Positions 1 to 5,381 of a stretch of 5,381 nt of DNA are shown here, piece after piece; positions within the stretch are counted from its first letter, which is position 1; each line of letters opens with the position of its first letter. Under the pieces are notes generated by a model, which was given only the letters and a program-made list of their open reading frames with translations, was not told where the DNA came from and did no database searches. Origin of the DNA: an uncultured Collinsella sp. (GTDB taxonomy: Bacteria > Actinomycetota > Coriobacteriia > Coriobacteriales > Coriobacteriaceae); contig URVZ01000108.1 of the NCBI GenBank assembly GCA_900551365.1, positions 1 to 5,381 of the forward strand, read 5' to 3'. A program made the position numbers and the translations under genes.

Positions 1-56
1 AGCCCGTTATACTTGCAGCTCTCGCCCATCAAGCAGGCGCTCACCACGATCTTCAT
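1..56 (-). CDS. DUF523 family protein, N-terminal fragment (runs off left edge)
   Basis: The minus strand from the ATG at 56-54 reads MKIVVSACLMGESCKYNG and stays open to the window edge. This matches the opening of DUF523 proteins, whose N terminus carries the pattern S-A-C-L-(L/M)-G-x-x-C-x-Y-x-G. Both conserved cysteines are present, at residues 8 and 14. The family's biochemical role is not established, so no function is assigned; cysteine-based chemistry or metal binding would be a guess. I chose the ATG at 56 because a purine-rich GAGAGGG (69-63) sits six bases upstream. An in-frame ATG at 62-60 would have that motif directly against it. Only 18 codons are visible. The gene follows ftsH on the same strand with a strong terminator hairpin between them. 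Confidence 0.72.
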   Translation of the reverse strand, partial: MKIVVSACLMGESCKYNG

Positions 57-62
57 TTCCAT

Positions 63-69
63 CCCTCTC
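63..69 (-). promoter_or_regulatory. Ribosome binding site of the DUF523 gene
   Basis: On the minus strand GAGAGGG is followed by six bases and then the ATG at 56-54. This spacing decides between that ATG and the in-frame ATG at 62-60. The site begins immediately after the T-rich tail of the upstream terminator. Confidence 0.5.
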
Positions 70-73
70 AAGC

Positions 74-110
74 AAAACGCCCCATTTGAGAAAGCTGCTC
101 AAATGGGGCG
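74..110 (-). terminator. Rho-independent terminator downstream of ftsH
   Basis: A perfect 13-bp inverted repeat is formed by CGCCCCATTTGAG (78-90) and CTCAAATGGGGCG (98-110), with a 7-base loop. Read on the minus strand, the hairpin is followed directly by TTTT (77-74) and then GCTT, the arrangement of an intrinsic terminator. On the plus strand there is no T-run after the stem, so it points in the ftsH direction. It begins 27 bases past the ftsH stop. An alternative pairing, 75-81 with 113-119, would tuck the U-tract into the stem and bulge out 107-112. Confidence 0.88.
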
Positions 111-137
111 TCGGCGTTTACTGGCTCGACCGCGGCG

Positions 138-2045
138 TTACTGTTGCTTGGGCATCAGCGGATTCTCGCGCGTGAGGAGGTTCATGAACTCCTCACCCGT
201 GATGGTCTCCTTCTTGTACAGATAACGAGCCAGCTCATGGAGCTTGAACTTGTTTTCCTTGAGGATCTGCAGGGCGCGATCGTGCGCGTCCTCGATCAGC
301 TTAGCGACAATCGCGTCCACACGCTCGGCCGTACCAGGGGCGCAGGTGAGCGACGTGTCCTGATTGAGATACGCGTTCTGCACGGTACCGAGCGCCATCA
401 TGCCAAACTCGTCGGACATACCAAAGCGCGTCACCATGTTACGGGCAAGCTTGGTGGCCTGTTCGATATCGTTGGCGGCACCGGTCGTCATCTCGCCAAA
501 GATGAGTTCCTCGGCCGCACGGCCGCCGCAGTAGACGGCGAGCTTGTCCAAGACCTCCTGGCGTGTCGTCAGGAAGCGCTCGTCCTCCTCGACCTGCATG
601 GTATAGCCAAGAGCACCGCTCGTGCGCGGCACGATGGTGATCTTGGTAACCGGCGCGGAACCCTTTTGGCGGGCAGCGACGATAGCATGGCCGATCTCGT
701 GGTAGGAAACGACCTGCTTCTCGTGGTCGGAAAGCACCGTGGACTTACGCTGTTGGCCGGCAATGACGACCTCCACCGACTCCTCGAAGTCGTCCTGGGT
801 TGCACGCTTGCGACCCTCGCGAACGGCGCGCAGGGCGCCCTCGTTGATGATATTGGCCAGGTCGGCGCCCGAGGCACCGGGCGTGGCGCGGGCAATCGCG
901 GTCAGATCGATCGGCGGCTCGGTCTTCACACTCTTGGCGTGAAGCTCGAGGATGTTCTTACGGCCGGTCAGATCGGGCAACTCGACGGGGATGCGGCGGT
1001 CAAAACGACCGGGGCGCAGCAGCGCCGGATCGAGACTGTCGGGGCGATTGGTTGCGGCAAGGACAACGATACCCTTGTGGTTATCGAAGCCATCCATCTC
1101 GGTCAGCAACTGATTGAGCGTCTGCTCACGCTCGTCGTTGCCGCTAAAACCGCCGCCATCGCGCTTCTTACCGATGGTATCGATCTCGTCGATAAACACG
1201 ATGCACGGGGCCTTTTCCTTGGCCTGCTTAAAAAGGTCACGCACCTTGGCGGCGCCACGGCCGACGAACATCTCGACGAACTCAGAACCCGAAATGCTAA
1301 AGAACGGAACACCAGCCTCGCCGGCAACAGCCTTGGCTAGCAGGGTCTTACCGGTACCCGGAGGGCCAACAAGGAGAGCACCGCGCGGCAGCTTGGCGCC
1401 AATCTCCTCGTAGCGCTGCGGCTTCTCCAGAAAGTCGACGACCTCCTTGAGGGACTCCTTGGCCTCTTCCTGGCCGGCGACGTCCTTAAAGGTCACGCCC
1501 ACGTCCTTGGAGGCGATCACGCGCGCGCCGGACTTACCCAGTCCGCCGCCGCCAAAACCGCCGCCGCCAAAGTTCATCGACGGGCCGTCATCGCCCATAG
1601 CCTTCTTCATGCGGCGGTTGAGCCACCAACCGATGAGGAAGAAAATCGCCATGGGAAGAATGAGCGTGAGCAGGTAGTAGGTCATCAAACCCGAGTTTTT
1701 ATCGGGAACGACCGACTCCAGCGAAGCGCCAGACTCAAGCACGCGATCGGTAAAGCCCGCATCGTTCGGCACACCGGTCGTCTTATAGGCGATGTTCTCG
1801 TCCTCGCCCTTCTTGGTGTAATAAATCGAGTAATCGTCCGTGTTGTACTCGACCTTGTCGACACTCTTCTTATCGAGCGCTTTGACAAACGTCGAGTAAT
1901 CGGTCTTCGTAATCTGCTGCGTGTGACCGATGTTAGGGAACAGAACGGTCGAGAGCACGAGGTAGACGACGAAGGCGATGAGCACGTAGAGGATCATATT
2001 CCGTCTACGCTTGTTGTCATCCATCTCCATCTGCTTGAACTCCAT
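138..2045 (-). CDS. ftsH: FtsH, ATP-dependent membrane zinc metalloprotease
   Basis: FtsH is a hexameric AAA+ protease of the cytoplasmic membrane that unfolds and degrades damaged membrane proteins and short-lived regulators. In the 635-aa form the domains run as follows. TM helix 1 is at about 17-36, the extracytoplasmic domain at about 40-118 and TM helix 2 at about 120-141. A Gly-rich linker lies at about 153-170. The AAA module has Walker A GPPGTGKT (227-234), the pore motif FVG (260-262), Walker B with D286-E287, and arginine fingers R347 and R350 in the LLRPGRFDRR segment. The M41 peptidase has zinc motif HEIGH (449-453) and the probable third ligand D526. All catalytic residues are present and the length is normal. 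Coordinates give the longest form, from the ATG at 2045, which has no clear Shine-Dalgarno. The in-frame ATG at 2030 (Met6) has GGAG nine bases upstream and may be the true start. An ATG at 2024 (Met8) is less well placed. The gene diverges from the cobalamin adenosyltransferase gene and ends at a strong terminator. Confidence 0.97.
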   Translation of the reverse strand: MEFKQMEMDDNKRRRNMILYVLIAFVVYLVLSTVLFPNIGHTQQITKTDYSTFVKALDKKSVDKVEYNTDDYSIYYTKKGEDENIAYKTTGVPNDAGFTDRVLESGASLESVVPDKNSGLMTYYLLTLILPMAIFFLIGWWLNRRMKKAMGDDGPSMNFGGGGFGGGGLGKSGARVIASKDVGVTFKDVAGQEEAKESLKEVVDFLEKPQRYEEIGAKLPRGALLVGPPGTGKTLLAKAVAGEAGVPFFSISGSEFVEMFVGRGAAKVRDLFKQAKEKAPCIVFIDEIDTIGKKRDGGGFSGNDEREQTLNQLLTEMDGFDNHKGIVVLAATNRPDSLDPALLRPGRFDRRIPVELPDLTGRKNILELHAKSVKTEPPIDLTAIARATPGASGADLANIINEGALRAVREGRKRATQDDFEESVEVVIAGQQRKSTVLSDHEKQVVSYHEIGHAIVAARQKGSAPVTKITIVPRTSGALGYTMQVEEDERFLTTRQEVLDKLAVYCGGRAAEELIFGEMTTGAANDIEQATKLARNMVTRFGMSDEFGMMALGTVQNAYLNQDTSLTCAPGTAERVDAIVAKLIEDAHDRALQILKENKFKLHELARYLYKKETITGEEFMNLLTRENPLMPKQQ

Positions 2046-2062
2046 CTACTGGGGTTGATAAT
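2035..2062 (+). promoter_or_regulatory. Possible sigma70-type promoter for the adenosyltransferase gene
   Basis: TTGAAC (2035-2040) and GATAAT (2057-2062) are separated by 16 bases and match the -35 and -10 consensus at four and five of six positions. Transcription would start near 2068-2070, leaving a leader of roughly 55 bases before the ATG at 2123. The -35 would overlap the first codons of the divergent ftsH. An unpaired -10-like TAGAAT occurs at 2069-2074. No equally good promoter was found for ftsH on the minus strand. This is a match by eye in a short spacer. Confidence 0.28.
2040..2043 (-). promoter_or_regulatory. Candidate ribosome binding site for an internal ftsH start
   Basis: GGAG on the minus strand lies nine bases upstream of the ATG at 2030-2028 (Met6 of the long form). 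The first ATG at 2045 is preceded only by CCCCAGTAG, which has no good anti-SD match. If this site is used, FtsH begins MEMDDNKRRRN and is 630 residues long. Confidence 0.45.
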
Positions 2063-2085
2063 GCTAACTAGAATACCCAACCCGG

Positions 2086-2106
2086 CCGGCGATAAACCGA
2101 CGCCGG
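2086..2106 (+). other. Small GC-rich hairpin in the adenosyltransferase leader
   Basis: CCGGCG (2086-2091) can pair with CGCCGG (2101-2106) around a 9-base loop, ending six bases before the Shine-Dalgarno. It is too small to be a cobalamin riboswitch, and no B12-box sequence was seen. It may be no more than chance in GC-rich DNA. Confidence 0.22.
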
Positions 2107-2111
2107 GCACG

Positions 2112-2117
2112 AAAGGA
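2112..2117 (+). promoter_or_regulatory. Ribosome binding site and ATG of the interrupted adenosyltransferase gene
   Basis: AAAGGA lies five bases upstream of the ATG at 2123-2125. This is a well-formed initiation site in the same frame as the adenosyltransferase domain. It identifies the original start even though translation from it would stop after four codons. Confidence 0.7.
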
Positions 2118-2122
2118 CAGAG

Positions 2123-2608
2123 ATGGCATCACTGTAAGTCGGCAAGGTTCAAATCTATACAGGCGACGGCAAGGGCAAGACGACGGCTGCGCTGGGGCTC
2201 GCGCTGCGCGCGACGGGCTACGGACTCGACGTTCTTAGGCTGCAGTTTGCCAAGAAACTTCACTGCGCCGAGCATGATGCGGCGCCCCGTTTGGGTCTGC
2301 GCATCGTACAAGCCGACCGCGACACGCCCGAGGCCTGCGCGGCACAGATTCTGGAGCTAGCACGCGAGCAGATCTCGCAGGTCGATGTGCTCATCCTGGA
2401 CGAACTCGGCGAAGCGATGCGCCGCGGCTTTGTAACGCGCAAGGATGTGGAGGGGCTGATCGCGCAGAAGCCCGCCACCACGGAGCTCGTGCTAACCGGC
2501 CGCGGCCTGCTGCCCCTCGCGAACCTCGCCGACCTTGTCACCGAAATGCGCCCCATCAAACACTACTTCGACGAAGGACTCCTAGCCCGCCAAGGCATCG
2601 AATACTAG
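2123..2608 (+). pseudogene. cobO: Cob(I)alamin adenosyltransferase (CobO/BtuR/CobA type) with in-frame TAA at codon 5
   Basis: The family transfers the adenosyl group of ATP to reduced cobalt in corrinoids, making adenosylcobalamin in the cytoplasm. From the ATG at 2123 the frame reads M-A-S-L-stop (TAA 2135-2137), then V-G-K-V-Q-I-Y-T and the P-loop GDGKGKTT (2162-2185), which binds ATP. It continues without further stops to the TAG at 2606. The DVLILDELGEAM segment supplies the conserved Asp-Glu of the Walker B region. The C terminus (TGRGL, ADLVTEMRPIKHYFDEG, ending RQGIEY) is very typical of the family. Without the TAA the protein would be 161 aa, close to short family members. No ATG, GTG or TTG lies in frame between the TAA and the P-loop. 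The first later one is the TTG at 2291, and a product from there would lack the P-loop and should be inactive. I therefore call it a recent nonsense pseudogene or a base error; rescue by unusual initiation or readthrough is less likely. Family identity is near certain; loss of function is inferred. Confidence 0.82.
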
Positions 2609-2633
2609 CCATTGGGGACGTCCCGAATGGCTA
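2606..2633. terminator. Symmetric inverted repeat joining two convergent stop codons
   Basis: TAGCCATT (2606-2613) is the exact reverse complement of AATGGCTA (2626-2633), and the centre is the perfect palindrome GGGACGTCCC (2615-2624). Only the G/G pair at 2614 and 2625 is mismatched. The left end is the TAG of the adenosyltransferase gene and the right end is the TAG of the MATE gene on the other strand. A bidirectional terminator is the obvious role, but neither strand has a T-run after the stem, so it is not a classic intrinsic terminator. It could instead be an mRNA 3'-end stabiliser or one copy of a dispersed palindromic repeat. Confidence 0.6.
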
Positions 2634-3980
2634 GGCGGTGGCGCGGCCGAGCCAGTTGCCGCTGTGGTGGTAGATGGTGAACATCGTGGCCGTAATGAGC
2701 CACGTTACGGGGTAGACCAGCAGTAGATGCTCGAGCGACGGATCGAAAGGCATGATCGCAAACACCCAGATCACCCTCAAGACAACGGTGCCAAAGATGG
2801 TGAGCATCATAGGCTGCAAACTCACGCCGGCGCCGCGGATGGAACCCGAGGCGTTCTCGATAATCGAGAAAATCGCATAGAACGGCGCAATGAAATGGAG
2901 GATAGTCGTGGTGTACGCCGAAATCAAAGCATCGTCGACAAACAAACGCGACAGCGGGCCCGAGAACACCAGCAGCACGGCAGACAGGCCACCAATGAGC
3001 ATAAACGACAGCACGAGCGACGTATGGTAGCCCTTGCGCATGCGCTCGTAGTTGCGCGCGCCAAAGTTCTGCGCCGAGAACGTAGTGATCGATACGCCGA
3101 GCGCCTCGGTCACCATCCAGATAATGCCATCCAGGCGCCCAGATAGACCCCAAGCAGTCGTGACATCGGCGCCAAACGAATTAACCGATACCTGGATCAG
3201 CACGTTCGAGATCGAATAGGCAGCCGATTGAAAACCGAGTGGCAGACCACACGAGATCATACTCTTGCAAATACCGCGATCGATGCCGAGCTTAGACAGC
3301 GAAAGACGCCATGCACCCGGAGCGCGCATCATGCGCAACACGATCATCGTTGCATTGGAGCAAATGGTCAGCGCCACCGCGATGCCGCAGCCCAGCGCCT
3401 CCATATGCAACACAGCGACAAAGATGATATCCAGCACCACGTTAACAAGGCAGCCAGAGGCAATGATCACGGCGGGGCCGCGCGTGTCGCCCACGGCACG
3501 CAGCAGTGCGGTTCCCATATTAAGCAGCAGTGCCGCAACCATCGCGGCAAAATAACAGCGAGCATAGGCCACGCCCTCGGCCAATAGTTCATGCGGCGTG
3601 TTCATAAGCACCAGCATGGGCTCAACGAACACTATGCCAAGAATCGAGAAAGCGATACCGCCCACCAGCGCGAGCGTCATGGCTGTATGGACCGAACGAC
3701 TCAGTCGCTCATCATCGTGCTGGCCAAAATACTGACCGGTAATGACCGCGCAGCCGGCGCCGACGCCAACGCAAAAGCCAATGCAGAGCTCGGTGAGCAC
3801 CATCGTGGCTTGAATGCCACCCAGCGCGAGCTTGCCGCCAAACTGGCCAACGATATACGTACCGATAAGCGTGTAGGCCTGCTGAAAAAACGAACTAAAA
3901 AAGATGGGAACGCACAGCGACAGCAGCTGTTGCCAAATGACACCCTGCGTTACATCGATAGCCGTAGATTTCTTAGCCAC
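2631..3980 (-). CDS. MATE family multidrug/metabolite efflux transporter
   Basis: This is an integral membrane antiporter of the MATE superfamily, which exports cationic drugs or metabolites in exchange for Na+ or H+. The substrate cannot be read from sequence. The 449-aa product is of usual length and is dominated by hydrophobic segments consistent with twelve helices in two homologous halves. Family-typical loops are visible: GQYFGQHDDERLSRS (about 82-96) after the second helix pair, RAVGDTRGP (about 161-169), NVVLDIIFV (about 180-188), and the matching second-half loop AQNFGARNYERMRKG (about 303-317), with GSIRGAG near 379-385. I chose the GTG at 3980 because GGGAGG (3990-3985) lies just upstream and the protein then begins VAKKSTAIDVTQG, a common type of MATE N terminus. 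A TTG at 4013 would add eleven residues (MLFNIRWRGGR) with no supporting SD. The gene lies 125 bases after the RNA methyltransferase gene on the same strand with no obvious terminator between, so read-through is possible. Confidence 0.92.
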   Translation of the reverse strand: MAKKSTAIDVTQGVIWQQLLSLCVPIFFSSFFQQAYTLIGTYIVGQFGGKLALGGIQATMVLTELCIGFCVGVGAGCAVITGQYFGQHDDERLSRSVHTAMTLALVGGIAFSILGIVFVEPMLVLMNTPHELLAEGVAYARCYFAAMVAALLLNMGTALLRAVGDTRGPAVIIASGCLVNVVLDIIFVAVLHMEALGCGIAVALTICSNATMIVLRMMRAPGAWRLSLSKLGIDRGICKSMISCGLPLGFQSAAYSISNVLIQVSVNSFGADVTTAWGLSGRLDGIIWMVTEALGVSITTFSAQNFGARNYERMRKGYHTSLVLSFMLIGGLSAVLLVFSGPLSRLFVDDALISAYTTTILHFIAPFYAIFSIIENASGSIRGAGVSLQPMMLTIFGTVVLRVIWVFAIMPFDPSLEHLLLVYPVTWLITATMFTIYHHSGNWLGRATA

Positions 3981-3984
3981 ACGC

Positions 3985-3990
3985 CCTCCC
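3985..3990 (-). promoter_or_regulatory. Ribosome binding site of the MATE gene
   Basis: GGGAGG on the minus strand lies four bases before the GTG at 3980-3978. It is the only strong Shine-Dalgarno near the 5' end and supports GTG initiation over the upstream TTG at 4013. The spacing is slightly short. Confidence 0.6.
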
Positions 3991-4105
3991 CGCCAACGTA
4001 TGTTAAACAACAAAACGGCAATTTAAGACCAAAGCAAATACCAGCTTAGCACCGACCGGCGTCGACCGAAACACCCCGAATCAGAGCCCAGTGCAAAATA
4101 TCTGC

Positions 4106-5020
4106 CTAGTGATACAAACCCGGCTGGTAGTGATACTCATTGCTCACGTGCGGGCACAGCTGCCAAAAGGCGACGGCGCTCGCCGCGGCCACGTTGAGCG
4201 AATCGACCCCGTGCGCCATCGGAATGCGCACCGCGTGGTCACAGCCGGCAATGGTCTTGGCGCCCAAGCCGGCACCCTCGGTGCCCATAAAAATCGCCAA
4301 GCGATCAATCTTCCGCAGTACAGGATCATCAAGCGAAACAGAGTCGTCCGTCAACGCCATAGCGGCACACGAAAAACCGGCATCGTGCAACGCGCTCAGA
4401 CCATCATGCGGCCACACACGAGCCTCGCTGCCAATGCGCGTCCACGGCACCTGAAACACGGTGCCCATGCTCACGCGGGCCGAGCGACGATACAGTGGAT
4501 CGCAGCACGTCGGGCTGACCAAAATACCGTCAACGTTCAATGCGGCAGCCGAGCGGAAAATCGCGCCAACATTGGTGTGATCGACAATACCCTCAAGCAC
4601 GCACACGCGCACCGGACGACCCCCCGCCGCCTCGACAACGCCGCCCAAGAACTCATCAACCGGAATCTGACGCGGGCGACGGAACGCCGCCAGCGCGCCG
4701 CGCGTCACGTTAAAGCCCGTCAACTGCTCCATGAGCTCCATGGAGGCCACGAACACGGGAACCGGACCCGCTCCCTCGCGCACGACAAGCTGGTCAAACA
4801 GCGGCATCATCTGGTCGAGCCAGCGCTCGCCCAGAAGAAAGCTCACCGGCTCATATCCGGCGCGAACCGCACGCTCGATGACCTTGGCACTCTCAGCGAT
4901 AAAAATGCCCTTCTGCGGCTCCAGCACGCAGCGAAGCTCACGCTCGGTCAGTCGCACGTAGGCATCGAGCCGCTCGTCCTCGAGCGAATCAATTCGCAGA
5001 ACCTCAACGGCATCAGTCAT
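4106..5020 (-). CDS. TrmH/SpoU family RNA 2'-O-ribose methyltransferase
   Basis: The protein is a SPOUT-class S-adenosylmethionine-dependent enzyme that 2'-O-methylates a ribose in tRNA or rRNA; the exact nucleotide is not predictable here. The N-terminal ~115 residues (with FIAESAKVIERAV at about 40-52) resemble the substrate-binding domain that precedes the knot in TrmH and RlmB-like proteins. The three SpoU motifs follow. Motif 1 is DHTNVGAIFRSAAALN (about 147-162) with the catalytic-type Asn and Arg. Motif 2 is AIFMGTEGAGLG (about 242-253). Motif 3 is RIPMAHGVDSLNVAAASAVAF (about 265-285). These form the trefoil knot and the SAM site. The 304-aa form begins MTDAVEVLRIDSLEDERLDAY, typical of the family. 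An in-frame ATG at 5053 would add eleven residues (MCCKEGCGLAA), but it sits only about eight bases after a possible terminator hairpin and lacks an SD. The SD for 5020 is also weak, so the start is uncertain. Confidence 0.9.
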   Translation of the reverse strand: MTDAVEVLRIDSLEDERLDAYVRLTERELRCVLEPQKGIFIAESAKVIERAVRAGYEPVSFLLGERWLDQMMPLFDQLVVREGAGPVPVFVASMELMEQLTGFNVTRGALAAFRRPRQIPVDEFLGGVVEAAGGRPVRVCVLEGIVDHTNVGAIFRSAAALNVDGILVSPTCCDPLYRRSARVSMGTVFQVPWTRIGSEARVWPHDGLSALHDAGFSCAAMALTDDSVSLDDPVLRKIDRLAIFMGTEGAGLGAKTIAGCDHAVRIPMAHGVDSLNVAAASAVAFWQLCPHVSNEYHYQPGLYH

Positions 5021-5062
5021 AGCAGCCAGCCCGCACCCTTCTTTACAGCACATCTATACCAA

Positions 5063-5089
5063 ACGAGGCGACGCTAAGCGCCGCCCCAT
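5063..5089 (-). terminator. Possible terminator downstream of dihydrofolate reductase gene
   Basis: On the minus strand GGCGGCGC (5085-5078) pairs with GCGTCGCC (5074-5067) around a TTA loop: eight pairs including one G-U. The stem can extend to 5089/5063 through G-U and A-U pairs. It is followed only by TTT and GG, so the U-tract is poor. It lies about 40 bases after the folA stop and before the RNA methyltransferase gene. It may end most folA transcripts or simply be a partial attenuator. Confidence 0.42.
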
Positions 5090-5129
5090 GCATTCAATCA
5101 ACCCGATGATACCGTTCACGCCAGACGAT

Positions 5130-5381
5130 TTACGCCTCGATGCGACGATACGTCACGAACTCATAATCGACGCCCTCGTCACCCTCACCGGCGGCAATCG
5201 TCGCGACCCCGCTACGCTGCGCAATCTCCCACGCAGGATCGGCTTCCAAATCGGGAAAGTACGTATCCACGACATGGACGCAGTGGTTATGCGTGACCTC
5301 GGCCTCGACGCAATACGGCAAAAAATGCCGATAGACATCGCCGCCACCGATCACCCAGGCAACGGGCTCATCGGCAACCGC
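5130..5381 (-). CDS. folA: Dihydrofolate reductase, C-terminal part (runs off right edge)
   Basis: This enzyme reduces dihydrofolate to tetrahydrofolate with NADPH in the cytoplasm, supplying one-carbon folates for thymidylate and purine synthesis. Eighty-three residues are visible and the frame is open to the window edge. WVIGGGDVYRHFLPY near the start of the visible part is the Gly-rich NADPH-binding turn and following helix of DHFR. EVTHNHCVHVVDTYFPDL matches the conserved strand and D-T-x-F-P segment. The end, YEFVTYRRIEA, is the typical final beta strand. The N-terminal half, with the folate-binding Asp/Glu and the Met20 loop, lies outside the window. A GTG at 5354 is an internal valine and not a start. 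A hairpin follows the TAA stop at 5130-5132. Single-domain DHFR is the best call; a DHFR-like domain of another reductase is much less likely given the VDTYFP motif. Confidence 0.88.
   Translation of the reverse strand, partial: AVADEPVAWVIGGGDVYRHFLPYCVEAEVTHNHCVHVVDTYFPDLEADPAWEIAQRSGVATIAAGEGDEGVDYEFVTYRRIEA

Noticed and set aside
144..1340. Long plus-strand open frame of 398 codons opposite ftsH
   Set aside because: It is antisense to a clear full-length ftsH with all catalytic motifs. The translation has no recognisable domain and is rich in Arg/Gly/Leu/His as expected from reverse-frame GC bias.
1540..1575. Tandem CCGCCG repeat
   Set aside because: It encodes the Gly-rich linker between the second membrane helix and the AAA domain of FtsH, so it is explained by the protein.
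2046..2160. Cobalamin riboswitch upstream of the adenosyltransferase gene
   Set aside because: The leader is too short for the roughly 200-nt aptamer and no B12-box-like sequence was found; only a 6-bp hairpin is present.
2291..2608. Stand-alone 105-aa gene starting at TTG 2291
   Set aside because: It is the C-terminal part of the adenosyltransferase. The homologous frame continues upstream through the P-loop to the ATG at 2123, and the TTG has no ribosome binding site.
2605..3153. Second minus-strand frame of 182 codons inside the MATE gene
   Set aside because: It lies entirely within the MATE coding region in another frame. Its His/Arg/Trp-rich composition does not resemble a membrane or soluble domain.
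4041..4080. Possible hairpin with GACCG repeats between the RNA methyltransferase and MATE genes
   Set aside because: The two GACCG copies are direct repeats and not inverted, and there is no T-run. I could not support a terminator.
4091..5077. Plus-strand open frame of 328 codons opposite the RNA methyltransferase gene
   Set aside because: The opposite strand carries all three SpoU motifs. This frame is Arg/His/Asn/Gln-rich with no domain pattern, a typical shadow in GC-rich DNA.

Overview
The window reads as a high-GC, gene-dense bacterial chromosome segment of housekeeping type. The protein sequences, codon use and compact spacing suggest an actinobacterial relative of the Coriobacteriia, with Collinsella as my best guess. 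That placement is inference from sequence style only, since the window holds no rRNA or other marker gene.

Layout from left to right. A DUF523-family gene runs off the left edge on the minus strand (1-56). A strong intrinsic terminator hairpin (about 74-110) lies between it and ftsH, which is on the minus strand and encodes the membrane AAA+ zinc protease. A 77-bp divergent spacer follows. Next is a plus-strand cob(I)alamin adenosyltransferase gene of the CobO/BtuR family, complete except for an in-frame TAA at its fifth codon. It converges on a minus-strand MATE-family membrane exporter, and the two stop codons lie in the opposite arms of one 28-nt inverted repeat. Further right on the minus strand are a TrmH/SpoU-type RNA 2'-O-ribose methyltransferase and the C-terminal half of dihydrofolate reductase, which runs off the right edge.

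The products are mostly unrelated in function: protein quality control, corrinoid cofactor maturation, drug or metabolite export, RNA modification and folate metabolism. I see no phage, transposon, CRISPR, toxin-antitoxin or other accessory cassette, no tRNA or rRNA, and no intergenic gap above about 150 bp. The main points of interest are the apparent nonsense codon in an otherwise intact cobalamin adenosyltransferase, the symmetric hairpin joining two convergent stop codons, and a terminator that leaves no room for a promoter before the DUF523 gene. I find no convincing evidence of a new multi-gene system here.
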